Both the position numbers and the translations under genes were made by a program. 19,649 bases of DNA from Lachnospiraceae bacterium (GTDB taxonomy: Bacteria > Bacillota_A > Clostridia > Lachnospirales > Lachnospiraceae), in assembly GCA_017416055.1 (NCBI GenBank), contig JAFQDI010000059.1, forward strand, positions 1 through 19,649. Direction: 5' to 3'. Shown piece by piece: positions 1 through 6,882 of this stretch (its first letter is position 1; each line of letters begins with the position of its first letter). The notes under the pieces were generated by a model that did not search any database, was not told where the DNA came from, and saw nothing but the letters and a program-made list of their open reading frames with translations.

Positions 1-26
1 CGGATGAAGAATGCAAATTCGCTTCT

Positions 27-41
27 AGTATAAAGTATACT
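27..41. repeat. Short inverted repeat at left edge
   Basis: AGTATA (27-32) and TATACT (36-41) form a perfect 6-base inverted repeat with a 3-base centre. It could be an operator for a gene outside the window or chance in AT-rich DNA. Nothing else is visible in the first 60 bases. Confidence 0.25.
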
Positions 42-67
42 CAAATGAAGCGGGGGTGTCAATGAGT

Positions 68-100
68 GAGGAGGAGTACGGTGAAGTTGTACTCCTCCTC
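68..100. terminator. 12-bp hairpin after the XRE gene
   Basis: Arms 68-79 and 89-100 are perfectly complementary over 12 bases around a 9-base loop. The hairpin abuts the stop codon of the minus-strand XRE gene at 101. There is no strong T-run on either side, only a weak TTATAATGTTT on the plus side. It may be a bidirectional terminator or an mRNA 3' stabilising hairpin rather than a classical intrinsic terminator. Confidence 0.5.
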
Positions 101-319
101 TTATAATGTTTGATCGGTGTTTGATGGAATGTATTGGACGATATCAGCGATTTGGCAATTGAGGATGCGGCAGAGATCATTTAGTGTTTTGGTCGAGACA
201 TCCATATTGTGTTTAAGTCGGTGTAGCGTGCTGTGAGATAAGTGATGTTTGTTGGTCAGGGTGTACCAATTATCGGGGCTGGATTCAAGTGTGCGCCAGA
301 ATGGGGAATAATCAATCAT
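101..319 (-). CDS. Small XRE/Cro-type HTH regulator
   Basis: This 72-residue protein is essentially a single Cro/C1-type helix-turn-helix domain. The N-terminus (W8, W18-Y19-T20-L21) leads into the HTH, with a recognition helix around residues 28-35 (S-H-S-T-L-H-R-L) and a closing helical part 45-61 (TLNDLCRIL, then ADIVQYIP). Single-domain proteins of this kind are common in Firmicutes as repressors of mobile or toxin-antitoxin-like cassettes. The start is supported by GGAGGC (325-330 on the complement) five bases upstream. It is divergent from the lipoprotein gene; an inverted repeat and a promoter lie between them, so autoregulation and control of the lipoprotein cassette are likely inferences. 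The true ligand and targets are unknown. Confidence 0.85.
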   Translation of the reverse strand: MIDYSPFWRTLESSPDNWYTLTNKHHLSHSTLHRLKHNMDVSTKTLNDLCRILNCQIADIVQYIPSNTDQTL

Positions 320-348
320 GTTTTGCCTCCAGATATCAAGATATTTTT

Positions 349-365
349 AGAATAAAATATATTCT
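349..365. promoter_or_regulatory. Candidate operator between XRE and lipoprotein genes
   Basis: AGAATA (349-354) and TATTCT (360-365) are a perfect 6-base inverted repeat with a 5-base centre, a 17-base dyad suited to a dimeric XRE repressor. It lies in the divergent region just upstream of the lipoprotein -35 box. Assignment to the adjacent regulator is inference. Confidence 0.4.
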
Positions 366-370
366 AGTAC

Positions 371-399
371 TTGAATATCTTCGTAAAAACGAATATAAT
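371..399 (+). promoter_or_regulatory. Promoter for lipoprotein gene
   Basis: The -35 is TTGAAT (371-376) and the -10 is a perfect TATAAT (394-399), with a 17-base spacer. The spacer contains a small palindrome, TTCGT-AAAA-ACGAA (380-393), that could bind a repressor. Confidence 0.65.
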
Positions 400-433
400 A
401 CTAAAAAAGAGTTTATTCAGGAGGTAAATGTTT

Positions 434-1261
434 ATGAGAATTATGACAAAACGATGGAGTCTTTTATTTGTTTGTATTTTACTTGTTTTATCCGCATGTT
501 ATGGACCGGATTATACAAGTAGAGATATCATGGAGATAAAAGCGTCTATAGCTACGGCTATTCAAACAGAAAAAACTGAGTCTATGGAACAAAAATGTCG
601 TGAACGAAAAATCGAAAGATATTTAGAAAATGAGGAGCTAGTAAGTTTTATCAAGGTAACTTTAGACACACTTTATAATGAAAAGAATAGTACAATGTTT
701 AGAAAAATATTGCTTGTATTAGAAAAGTGTGGATACAAAAATAATTACATTAATGAATATCTGCATATTACATATATGCCAGAGAGTAAATCATTTCTTG
801 AAAAAATAGAAATGGTAGACTACTTTGCACATCTAGCTTTTTATGGACCAGTTAAAATCTCTCAAGGTGATATAGATGAATACGTAAAAGGAAAAGAGAG
901 TGTAATTTATACACAAAAGGGAAAAGGCGGATATTATGATGATTCGAGCACACATATGAAAGAATATAATCGAGCTATAAAATCAAATGGAGATATAGTG
1001 ACGGTTTCATATCAATATTTCGGAGATTTTGCAATAGGCGTCACAGAGACAGAGTATTTGGATAAGTATTATCAAATACACACAAGACAAACTGAAGACT
1101 TGTATTTTAGAGGATGGCACTTAGGGGGAATTGATAAAATTCAAGATTTTATATATGTTCAGCCATACTTGTTCTCTACATATGAGGGGCATACTGTAAT
1201 ATATGAATTGCCTAAAGATAGCACATATGCTAGTAGCATTTGGGTAGAAGTGGTTGAATAA
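434..1261 (+). CDS. Putative lipoprotein of unknown function
   Basis: I do not recognise this family. From the ATG at 434 the product is 275 residues. It begins with a short basic n-region (MRIMTKR), a hydrophobic core (residues 9-19) and a lipobox L19-S20-A21-C22, so it should be secreted and lipid-anchored at C22. The remaining ~250 residues are hydrophilic, Tyr- and Lys/Glu-rich, with no motif I can name. The start at 434 is preferred over the ATG at 428 because AGGAGG (419-424) is then 9 rather than 3 bases away. The gene is clearly more AT-rich than genes from 2592 onward, which suggests acquisition. It is followed after about 70 bases by another unknown gene in the same direction, so they may form one cassette under the divergent XRE regulator. 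Confidence 0.75.
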   Translation: MRIMTKRWSLLFVCILLVLSACYGPDYTSRDIMEIKASIATAIQTEKTESMEQKCRERKIERYLENEELVSFIKVTLDTLYNEKNSTMFRKILLVLEKCGYKNNYINEYLHITYMPESKSFLEKIEMVDYFAHLAFYGPVKISQGDIDEYVKGKESVIYTQKGKGGYYDDSSTHMKEYNRAIKSNGDIVTVSYQYFGDFAIGVTETEYLDKYYQIHTRQTEDLYFRGWHLGGIDKIQDFIYVQPYLFSTYEGHTVIYELPKDSTYASSIWVEVVE

Positions 1262-1332
1262 TAAAAAATAAAACGAAAAGTTAGTTTTACTCGTAACGAC
1301 ATTCTGTAAATTCATAAAAGAGAGGGGAATAT

Positions 1333-2085
1333 ATGTTGACAGCATATGAAACCAGATTGATTAAGGAGATTAGCGATAACAAAAAGAACTATCTTATAAT
1401 GGCACATGGTAGTGAGAAAAATTCGGAAATTAGTGAACTTTATGATCGGTTTTCATCTGTCTTTTCAAATTATTATAGTAATCTGGTTGATGATACATGG
1501 AACCGTATGGGATATCAAAATGCTTTAAAAACACATAAAGTTGACCCGTTTATTGCAGGTGGAATTGGTCAAGGCATTGGAGGCGTGGGGGCAGGAATAT
1601 ATGCAGCGGCTAATACTGCGTCAAATAATGCAGAAATCGATGCAAACCGTGCTTATTATGAGCATGAGGTTAGTAATTCGAGCAGATCGCTTTCGTCATC
1701 AGAAAGTTCATTGCTTTCAATTACAAGACAATTGGACAGCGTTTTAGACTCTGTGTCTTCAATAAAAGAATACAGAGAAAAAGAAAAGGAGAAATTGTAT
1801 TTAGAAGCTAAAGAACTTTGTCAGAAAGGTATTTTGGATACAGAATCTGCTAAAAAAGCACAAATAATATTCGATTCACTCGGGGATTATAAAGATTCAA
1901 TAACTATGGCGAGAGAGTGTTGTGATAGAGAAAGAAAATCAAATGAACTGGTCATTGCATTAGCCAGTGCAGTTTTAGGATTGTTTTTCGCTGTTACCAC
2001 TGGTGGTTTGGAAAATCCGGGATTTGGGATATTTGTGTTTTTGCTTATATTTATTTGTGGAGAAATAGGCTTTCGGATTAGATAA
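1333..2085 (+). CDS. Glycine-rich membrane protein, unknown function
   Basis: This 250-residue product is not one I can assign. Residues 1-72 are hydrophilic and helical. Residues 73-92 form a striking Gly/Ala-rich apolar stretch (Gly at nearly every second or third position) like those in pore-forming or membrane-inserting peptides. Residues 110-165 are Ser- then Lys/Glu-rich and probably coiled coil. Around 180-197 sits an F-x-S-L-G-D-Y-K-D-S...C motif, which I know as a short helical repeat unit in many Clostridia proteins. Two C-terminal membrane segments follow (about 205-224 and 229-245). AGAGGGG (1321-1327) supports the ATG. AT-rich like its upstream neighbour and probably part of the same accessory cassette; Gly-rich segment plus paired C-terminal helices would suit a membrane-active effector, but that is speculation. 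Confidence 0.7.
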   Translation: MLTAYETRLIKEISDNKKNYLIMAHGSEKNSEISELYDRFSSVFSNYYSNLVDDTWNRMGYQNALKTHKVDPFIAGGIGQGIGGVGAGIYAAANTASNNAEIDANRAYYEHEVSNSSRSLSSSESSLLSITRQLDSVLDSVSSIKEYREKEKEKLYLEAKELCQKGILDTESAKKAQIIFDSLGDYKDSITMARECCDRERKSNELVIALASAVLGLFFAVTTGGLENPGFGIFVFLLIFICGEIGFRIR

Positions 2086-2090
2086 TAAAG

Positions 2091-2165
2091 GTGAGTGTGA
2101 GGTATGACACTGCCAATAAGTTGGTTGTAAAACTTATTATCGCGTACATAGATACAAAGAAGTAA
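2091..2165 (+). CDS. Possible mini-ORF, toxin-peptide remnant
   Basis: An open frame ends at TAA 2163-2165 and reads into a hydrophobic stretch followed by a basic tail (KLVVKLIIAYIDTKK). This resembles the C-terminal end of holin-like type I toxins, and as in such loci the stop codon lies inside the left arm of a strong hairpin (2149-2207). No ATG is in frame; only GTG codons at 2091 and 2097 are available, so it may be a decayed end rather than a gene. Confidence 0.2.
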   Translation: MSVRYDTANKLVVKLIIAYIDTKK

Positions 2166-2207
2166 CCGCTCTAGCCCAACAAACTAGCAGTTACTTCTTT
2201 GTATCTA
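2149..2207. terminator. Strong hairpin of module A
   Basis: Arms 2149-2166 and 2190-2207 are perfectly complementary over 18 bases, around a 23-base loop. The right arm carries TTACTTCTTTG. Downstream is the motif GGGGATAACCG (2217-2227). The module is related to the hairpin at 2414-2442 plus GGGGATAGCCG on the opposite strand (complement of 2377-2387). It could terminate the 250-residue gene or be the shared terminator of a type I toxin-antitoxin-like locus. Confidence 0.6.
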
Positions 2208-2402
2208 ACAGTTTCGGGGGATAACCGTCTTTCGGCAGCACCTTTCACTTTCAATATAGAAAATATTTTTTATATTAGTCAACATTTTTCTTAATACTCG
2301 GACATGGCAGAAAAAAATGCGGGTACTTGAAATCTTGAAAGTAATATGGTATATTAACTTCATCGGGAAGCCGGAGCGGCTATCCCCTCAAGTAACTAGC
2401 TG

Positions 2403-2543
2403 TTACAAAAACCAGCCGTCACTAGTGAGCATAGTGGCGGCTACTTCCTTTTTGTCCTTGAAAATCTGCACACACAGACTGACAAGTGCAACAACGAAAA
2501 TACAATTTGCATAGCCCCCAATTTGTCTTGTGATTTTCCACAT
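2403..2543 (-). CDS. Possible 46-residue holin-like type I toxin
   Basis: The peptide begins MWKITRQIGGYA, then has one membrane segment (about residues 11-27, IFVVALVSLCVQIF) followed by a basic KDKK and a tail that is encoded through the hairpin at 2414-2442. A short hydrophobic helix, a charged end and a coding sequence running into the terminator are the usual architecture of Fst/TxpA-like or putative holin-like toxins. There is no visible Shine-Dalgarno before the ATG at 2543, so translation may be weak, structured or absent. The conserved stop frame in module A corresponds to another frame here, so this may equally be a degraded copy. Confidence 0.3.
   Translation of the reverse strand: MWKITRQIGGYANCIFVVALVSLCVQIFKDKKEVAATMLTSDGWFL
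2414..2442. terminator. Hairpin of module B
   Basis: Arms 2414-2424 and 2432-2442 pair over 11 bases with one G-U pair and a 7-base loop. On the plus strand it is followed by ACTTCCTTTTTG, a moderate T-tract, so it could end a plus-strand RNA that is antisense to the small minus-strand peptide. Confidence 0.55.
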
Positions 2544-2556
2544 GATATGATAAACT
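2528..2556 (+). promoter_or_regulatory. Weak promoter candidate for SGNH gene
   Basis: TTGTGA (2528-2533), a 17-base spacer and TAAACT (2551-2556) preceded by TGA, which resembles an extended -10. Both boxes match consensus at only four of six positions. Confidence 0.3.
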
Positions 2557-2591
2557 ATTTTTAAGATAATTTGTTGACGGAGGGCGTTTTT

Positions 2592-3677
2592 ATGGAGAAT
2601 TATATTAATATTGATCAGAATATGGTAGTAAATACGACGAATGAAGATGTGCCGATAGAGTGGCATGATGTCAGAAACGCACCGTTTTCGATCTACGGTC
2701 TTTATCAACCGGAGACGGAGCCATTTTTCCACCGTTTGCCGATGGAGGTCGGAGAGGCGACCAGTCCCGGTGTGGATAAGTTGCAGCGCGAGAGTGCCGG
2801 CGGACGTATCCGCTTTTCCACGGATTCACCGTATATTGCGGTGCGTGCAAAGTATCGCGCGGTGGGACGCTCGTCACACCTGACGCTGGTTTCGACCACC
2901 GGCTACGATTTATATATTGATGGAGAGTTTGGCAGCCGCTATGTGAGGGAGTTCAGAATGCCTTACGATATGGTGGACAGTTATGAGCAGGTTGTTGAGT
3001 TGGGAGCGGAAGTGTTCCGTTCATATACGCTGAACATGCCGGTGCATGCCTGCGTGGAGTCGCTGGAGATCGGTGTGAAGCCGGGGGCAAGATTGAGCGA
3101 AGGGCGGAAGTATCGCGAATTCGATCCTGTGGTGATCTACGGTTCATCGATTGTTCACGGTACTGCAGCTAGTCGTCCGGGAAATATTTATCCGTCGATG
3201 ATCTCACGGATGTTGAATGTGGACGTTCAGAATCTGGGCTTTTCCGGAAAGGCGAAGGGCGAACAGGCGTTGGCAGAATATATGGCGACCCTGCCGATGA
3301 GTGTATTTGTCTGCGATTATGATCACAATGCGCCGACGGTCGAGCATCTGGCAGCCACCCATTATCCGCTGTATGAGACGATCCGCGCGAAGAATCCGGA
3401 TCTGCCCTATATTATGATCAGCCGCCCCAATTACTGGACGTGCATTCGGGTTCAGCCGGAGATACTGAAACGTCGCGACGTGGTGATGTCCTCTTATCTG
3501 AAGGCGCGTCAGGCGGGCGATGAGAATGTGTATTTTATCGACGGTATGAGTTTCTTTCATGGTGCGAATCAGTACGAATACACTATGGACGCGATTCATC
3601 CCAACGATGCAGGTTTCCTCTGTATGGCGGAGAATATCGCGACGGTGATCCGTCATATTCTGGAGAAAGAAGCGTAA
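2592..3677 (+). CDS. SGNH/GDSL-family esterase
   Basis: A 361-residue hydrolase with a C-terminal SGNH domain after an N-terminal beta-rich domain (about 20-170, containing IYGLYQP), an arrangement seen in carbohydrate or acyl esterases of Clostridia. Block I is YGSSIVHG with S186 as the expected nucleophile (GSS instead of GDS). Block II is NLGFSGKAKGE (about 215-225) and block III is around D242-YDHN. Block V is D333-A-I-H336, giving the Asp and His of the triad. No signal peptide is seen, so it is probably cytoplasmic. ATG at 2592 has GGAGGG (2579-2584) seven bases upstream; a TTG at 2571 would extend the frame across that site and is not used here. The substrate cannot be told from sequence; deacetylation of an imported glycoside is a reasonable guess given the sugar genes downstream. 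Confidence 0.85.
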   Translation: MENYINIDQNMVVNTTNEDVPIEWHDVRNAPFSIYGLYQPETEPFFHRLPMEVGEATSPGVDKLQRESAGGRIRFSTDSPYIAVRAKYRAVGRSSHLTLVSTTGYDLYIDGEFGSRYVREFRMPYDMVDSYEQVVELGAEVFRSYTLNMPVHACVESLEIGVKPGARLSEGRKYREFDPVVIYGSSIVHGTAASRPGNIYPSMISRMLNVDVQNLGFSGKAKGEQALAEYMATLPMSVFVCDYDHNAPTVEHLAATHYPLYETIRAKNPDLPYIMISRPNYWTCIRVQPEILKRRDVVMSSYLKARQAGDENVYFIDGMSFFHGANQYEYTMDAIHPNDAGFLCMAENIATVIRHILEKEA

Positions 3678-3734
3678 AAAGCATAGCTGAACGAGAAGAA
3701 AAGCGGGAATTAACACCACAGGAGGATATCAATC

Positions 3735-4382
3735 ATGACCAAGCAGGAACTTGCCTTGGAAGTCATAAAACGCTTAAAAGAAGAGTACCCGGATTCGGAT
3801 TGTACGCTGGAATATGATCAGGCTTGGAAATTGCTGGTCAGTGTCTGCCTTGCGGCACAGTGTACCGACGCCCGCGTGAATGTGGTGGTGGAGAAGCTGT
3901 TTGCGGACTATCCCAGTATTGAGGCGCTTGCGGCGGCGGAACCGGAAGAAATCGAAGTGTATGTGCGCCCTTGCGGCCTCGGAAACAGCAAGGCGAGAGA
4001 TATCAGTGCATGTATGCGGATGCTGCGGGACGAGTACAGCGGTCAGGTGCCTGATCGCTTCGAAGATCTGATGAAGCTGCCCGGTGTGGGTCGAAAGAGC
4101 GCGAACCTGATCATGGGCGATGTGTTCGGAAAGCCTGCCATCGTGACAGATACCCATTGTATCCGGCTGGCGAACCGCATCGGTCTGGTGGACGATGTGA
4201 AGGATCCGAAGAAAGTGGAGATGGCGCTTTGGAAGATTGTGCCGCCGGAGGAGGGGAATGACCTCTGTCACCGGTTGGTGGATCACGGTCGCGCTGTGTG
4301 CACGGCGCGGACGAAGCCTTATTGTGATCGGTGTTGTCTGGCAGATATCTGCCGGATGAATCGGGAGCAGGCGGCGAAGTGA
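3735..4382 (+). CDS. nth: Endonuclease III, DNA glycosylase/AP lyase
   Basis: This base-excision repair enzyme removes oxidised pyrimidines and nicks abasic sites. The 215 residues match the family length. The helix-hairpin-helix is LPGVGRKSAN (115-124) with catalytic Lys K121, followed by VTDTH with catalytic Asp D139. The C-terminal [4Fe-4S] cysteines are C189, C197, C200 and C206. Spacing from the first to the second Cys is seven residues instead of the E. coli six, with an extra C201 next to C200. The ATG has AGGAGG (3720-3725) nine bases upstream. It follows the SGNH gene by 57 bases and precedes the GH13 gene by 43 bases, so co-transcription is possible though functionally unrelated. 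Confidence 0.96.
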   Translation: MTKQELALEVIKRLKEEYPDSDCTLEYDQAWKLLVSVCLAAQCTDARVNVVVEKLFADYPSIEALAAAEPEEIEVYVRPCGLGNSKARDISACMRMLRDEYSGQVPDRFEDLMKLPGVGRKSANLIMGDVFGKPAIVTDTHCIRLANRIGLVDDVKDPKKVEMALWKIVPPEEGNDLCHRLVDHGRAVCTARTKPYCDRCCLADICRMNREQAAK

Positions 4383-4425
4383 CTAGATGAGTTTGACAAA
4401 AGTAAGTTAGTGTAAGGAGACGAGT

Positions 4426-6042
4426 ATGAACAACCACTGGTACCATTCCGGCATCGTCTATCAAATCTACCCCCGATCGTTTTGCGACAGCAACGGGGAC
4501 GGTATCGGCGATATTCCCGGCATTATTTCCAAATTGGACTACCTGAAAAGTCTGGGCGTGGACATCCTTTGGCTGAGCCCCGTCTATCCCAGCCCGAACT
4601 GTGATAACGGCTACGATATCTCGGACTATTGCGACATTCACCCGGATTTCGGCACATTGGAGGACATGGACCGGTTAATCGCTAAGGCGAAGGACCGTGG
4701 GATCCGGATCATCATGGATCTAGTCATCAACCACACCTCTGACGAGCATGCATGGTTTCAGAAGGCATTGGCAGGCGATGAGACCTACCGGGATTATTAT
4801 ATTTTCCGCAAGGGCAAGGACGGAAAGGTGCCGAACAATTGGGGTTCTTTCTTTGCCGGTGATGTGTGGGAACCGGTGGGCGATGACGAGTATTATCTGC
4901 ACCTGTTCGCGAAGAAGCAGCCGGATCTGAACTGGCACAATCCGAAGGTCTACGACGAGGTGTGCAATATCCTGCGCTTCTGGCTGGATCGTGGGATCGC
5001 CGGATTCCGCTGTGATGTGATCAATATTCTCTATAAGAATACGCTGGAGGATGGAAAGAAGCAACTGGCGCTGACCGGACTGGAGCACTATCTCTCCACT
5101 GAGGGCAATCACGATATTCTGCGCAGACTGAGAAAGGACGTGCTTTCCAAGTATGACTGCTTCACGGTGGGCGAGACGGTGATGGTGGACACAAAGATGG
5201 CCGGAGAGCTTTGCGACCGTGAACGCGGAGAGCTGGACATGGTGTTCGGCTTTGAGCACATGGAGTGCGACCAGATTGGTGTGAAGTGGTTCAAGGTGCC
5301 TTACCGGCCGAAACGATTGATCCGGAGTCTGGACAAATGGCAGCGGGAGATGGAGTGGACCGCTAACTATCTGGAAAATCACGATCAGCCCCGCTCGGTG
5401 AGCCGTTTCGGCGACGAGGGCGAACTTAGAGAGGTCAGTGCGAAGATGCTTGGCGGATTGAATCTCTGCCTCAGAGGAACCGCATATCTCTACGAGGGAC
5501 AGGAGATTGGTATGACCAATTATCCGTTTAGAACGTTGGACGATATCGAGGATGTGGAAAGTCATACCGTCGATGCCACGGCGAAGAAGATGGGGATGTG
5601 GCCGGCGCTTCGCTGGAGTCTGATCCGAAAAACCACCCGTGATCATGCCAGAACACCGATGCAGTGGACTGCCGGTGAGCATGGCGGATTTACCACCGGA
5701 AAGCCCTGGTTGGCGGTGAATCCGAACTGTGAGACGATCAATGTGGAGGCGGAGGAAAAGCGAGAGAATGGTGTTTTGGCGTTCTACCGCGAGATGATCC
5801 GCATCCGGAAGAACAGCGAAGCGCTACTGTCCGGCGATTACCGGAAACTTTCCTCGCCGAAGGATGTGTACATATTTGAGCGCGAAGCGAAGGAGGAGAA
5901 GGTCACCGTGATCTGTAATATGGGCCGGAAAGTGCAAAAAATCAGTGCAGTGAACGGAGACGTGCTGATCGGAAATTACGGAAAAGAAAATGGTCTGATA
6001 CTGAAGCCCTTTGAATTCCGCGTCGTGAAGACGACTCAGTAG
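4426..6042 (+). CDS. GH13 oligo-1,6-glucosidase (isomaltase type)
   Basis: A 538-residue cytoplasmic alpha-glucosidase that releases glucose from the non-reducing ends of short alpha-glucosides. All GH13 blocks are visible: D98-LVINH (region I), QPDLNWHNP (165-173, the oligo-1,6-glucosidase subfamily signature), GFRCD197 with the nucleophile, G-E250 as acid/base, and ENHD320 as transition-state Asp. The residue after the nucleophile is V198. In characterised enzymes Val here goes with alpha-1,6 linkages (isomaltose, palatinose), while Thr or Ala goes with maltose. The C-terminal beta domain (about 470-538) is complete. No signal peptide. AAGGAG lies just upstream of the ATG. It could carry the name malL, but linkage specificity is inferred from one residue. 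Downstream are an AIM24 protein and a sugar symporter in the same direction. Confidence 0.93.
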   Translation: MNNHWYHSGIVYQIYPRSFCDSNGDGIGDIPGIISKLDYLKSLGVDILWLSPVYPSPNCDNGYDISDYCDIHPDFGTLEDMDRLIAKAKDRGIRIIMDLVINHTSDEHAWFQKALAGDETYRDYYIFRKGKDGKVPNNWGSFFAGDVWEPVGDDEYYLHLFAKKQPDLNWHNPKVYDEVCNILRFWLDRGIAGFRCDVINILYKNTLEDGKKQLALTGLEHYLSTEGNHDILRRLRKDVLSKYDCFTVGETVMVDTKMAGELCDRERGELDMVFGFEHMECDQIGVKWFKVPYRPKRLIRSLDKWQREMEWTANYLENHDQPRSVSRFGDEGELREVSAKMLGGLNLCLRGTAYLYEGQEIGMTNYPFRTLDDIEDVESHTVDATAKKMGMWPALRWSLIRKTTRDHARTPMQWTAGEHGGFTTGKPWLAVNPNCETINVEAEEKRENGVLAFYREMIRIRKNSEALLSGDYRKLSSPKDVYIFEREAKEEKVTVICNMGRKVQKISAVNGDVLIGNYGKENGLILKPFEFRVVKTTQ

Positions 6043-6109
6043 TATGCATACGGAACGATGAGAAGATAGAACGATAGAGTCATAGCAAAAAAAGAAGGAG
6101 GCGCTTGAT

Positions 6110-6838
6110 ATGTTAAAGTATGAAATCGAAGGCGGTCATTTGCCCGTTGTGATTTGTTATCCCGAAGCGGGGCAGACTCTCTGCACGGAGAGCGGTGCCA
6201 TGAGTTGGATGAGTCCCAATATGAAGATGGAGACGAACAGCGGAGGTGGTTTCAAAAAAGCTCTCGGCAGATTGTTTTCCGGTGAATCTATTTTTATGAA
6301 TGAATATACGCCGGAGGGTGGTGCGGGGATGATCGCGTTTGCGTCCACCTTCCCCGGTTCCATTATCCCCTATCAGGTGACGGAAGGACACGGGATCATT
6401 GTGCAGAAGAGAGGCTTTCTTGCTATGGAGAAGGGGCTTGATCTGTCGCTCTATTTCCAGAAGAAGATCGGTAAAGGCTTGTTCGGCGGCGAGGGATTCA
6501 TCATGCAGAAAATCAGCGGAAACGGGCTTGTATTTCTGGAAATTGACGGCCACTGCAAAGAATACGAGCTGGGCATCGGTGAGAGCATCATCGTGGACAC
6601 CGGCTATCTGGCGGCAATGACCGAGAGCTGTACGATGGATGTACAGACAGTGAAAGGTGCGAAGAATCTGTTCTTCGGCGGAGAAGGACTGTTCCACACC
6701 CGGATCACCGGTCCCGGAAAGGTATACATCCAGTCCATGCCGATCATCAACATTGCACAGAGGTTGTCACCATATCTGGAGATTAATTCCGGTGATAGCA
6801 ATAGCGGCGGTGGAATCAAGATCAATTTTGGCGAGTAA
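6110..6838 (+). CDS. TIGR00266 / AIM24-family protein
   Basis: This 242-residue protein has the repeating beta-strand pattern of the TIGR00266/AIM24 fold: an N-terminal ESGAMSWMS segment (about 27-35), a Gly-rich loop with a GGGFKKALGRLFSGE motif (about 45-59), then PGSIIPY, FGGEGFIMQKISG, ES-I-VDTG, and the C-terminal G-GLFHTRITGPGKV element. It ends in a Gly/Ser-rich tail (SGGGIKINFGE). The bacterial role is unknown; no catalytic residues are established. GGAGG precedes the ATG by a normal distance. It lies 67 bases after the GH13 gene and 44 bases before the symporter, so it is probably in their transcript, though families of this type also occur in unrelated contexts. Confidence 0.88.
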   Translation: MLKYEIEGGHLPVVICYPEAGQTLCTESGAMSWMSPNMKMETNSGGGFKKALGRLFSGESIFMNEYTPEGGAGMIAFASTFPGSIIPYQVTEGHGIIVQKRGFLAMEKGLDLSLYFQKKIGKGLFGGEGFIMQKISGNGLVFLEIDGHCKEYELGIGESIIVDTGYLAAMTESCTMDVQTVKGAKNLFFGGEGLFHTRITGPGKVYIQSMPIINIAQRLSPYLEINSGDSNSGGGIKINFGE

Positions 6839-6882
6839 GGTTGAGATATTCGCATTAGCGAAGGAACAGAGAGGATAAGTTC

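Larger units (their letters stand above)
2086..2591. other. 506-base intergenic region with two related modules
   Basis: No convincing long gene is present. It contains the hairpin at 2149-2207, the hairpin at 2414-2442, a small stem around 2364-2387, a weak promoter before the SGNH gene, and two very short hydrophobic peptides. AACTAGC(A/T)GTTAC occurs on the plus strand in both modules (near 2183-2195 and 2393-2405), supporting a common origin. Confidence 0.6.

Noticed and set aside
428..433. Upstream ATG of the lipoprotein gene
   Set aside because: Only three bases from AGGAGG; the ATG at 434 is nine bases away and gives a cleaner signal peptide.
2571..2591. TTG start extending the SGNH protein
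   Set aside because: The frame would run over the GGAGGG site; the ATG at 2592 is optimally spaced.
3204..4286. Minus-strand open frames opposite the SGNH and nth genes
   Set aside because: They are shadows of strong plus-strand genes with intact catalytic motifs.
4720..5682. Long minus-strand open frame (320 codons) inside the GH13 gene
   Set aside because: It is antisense to a complete, motif-rich GH13 gene, lacks a plausible ribosome binding site and has composition typical of a shadow frame.
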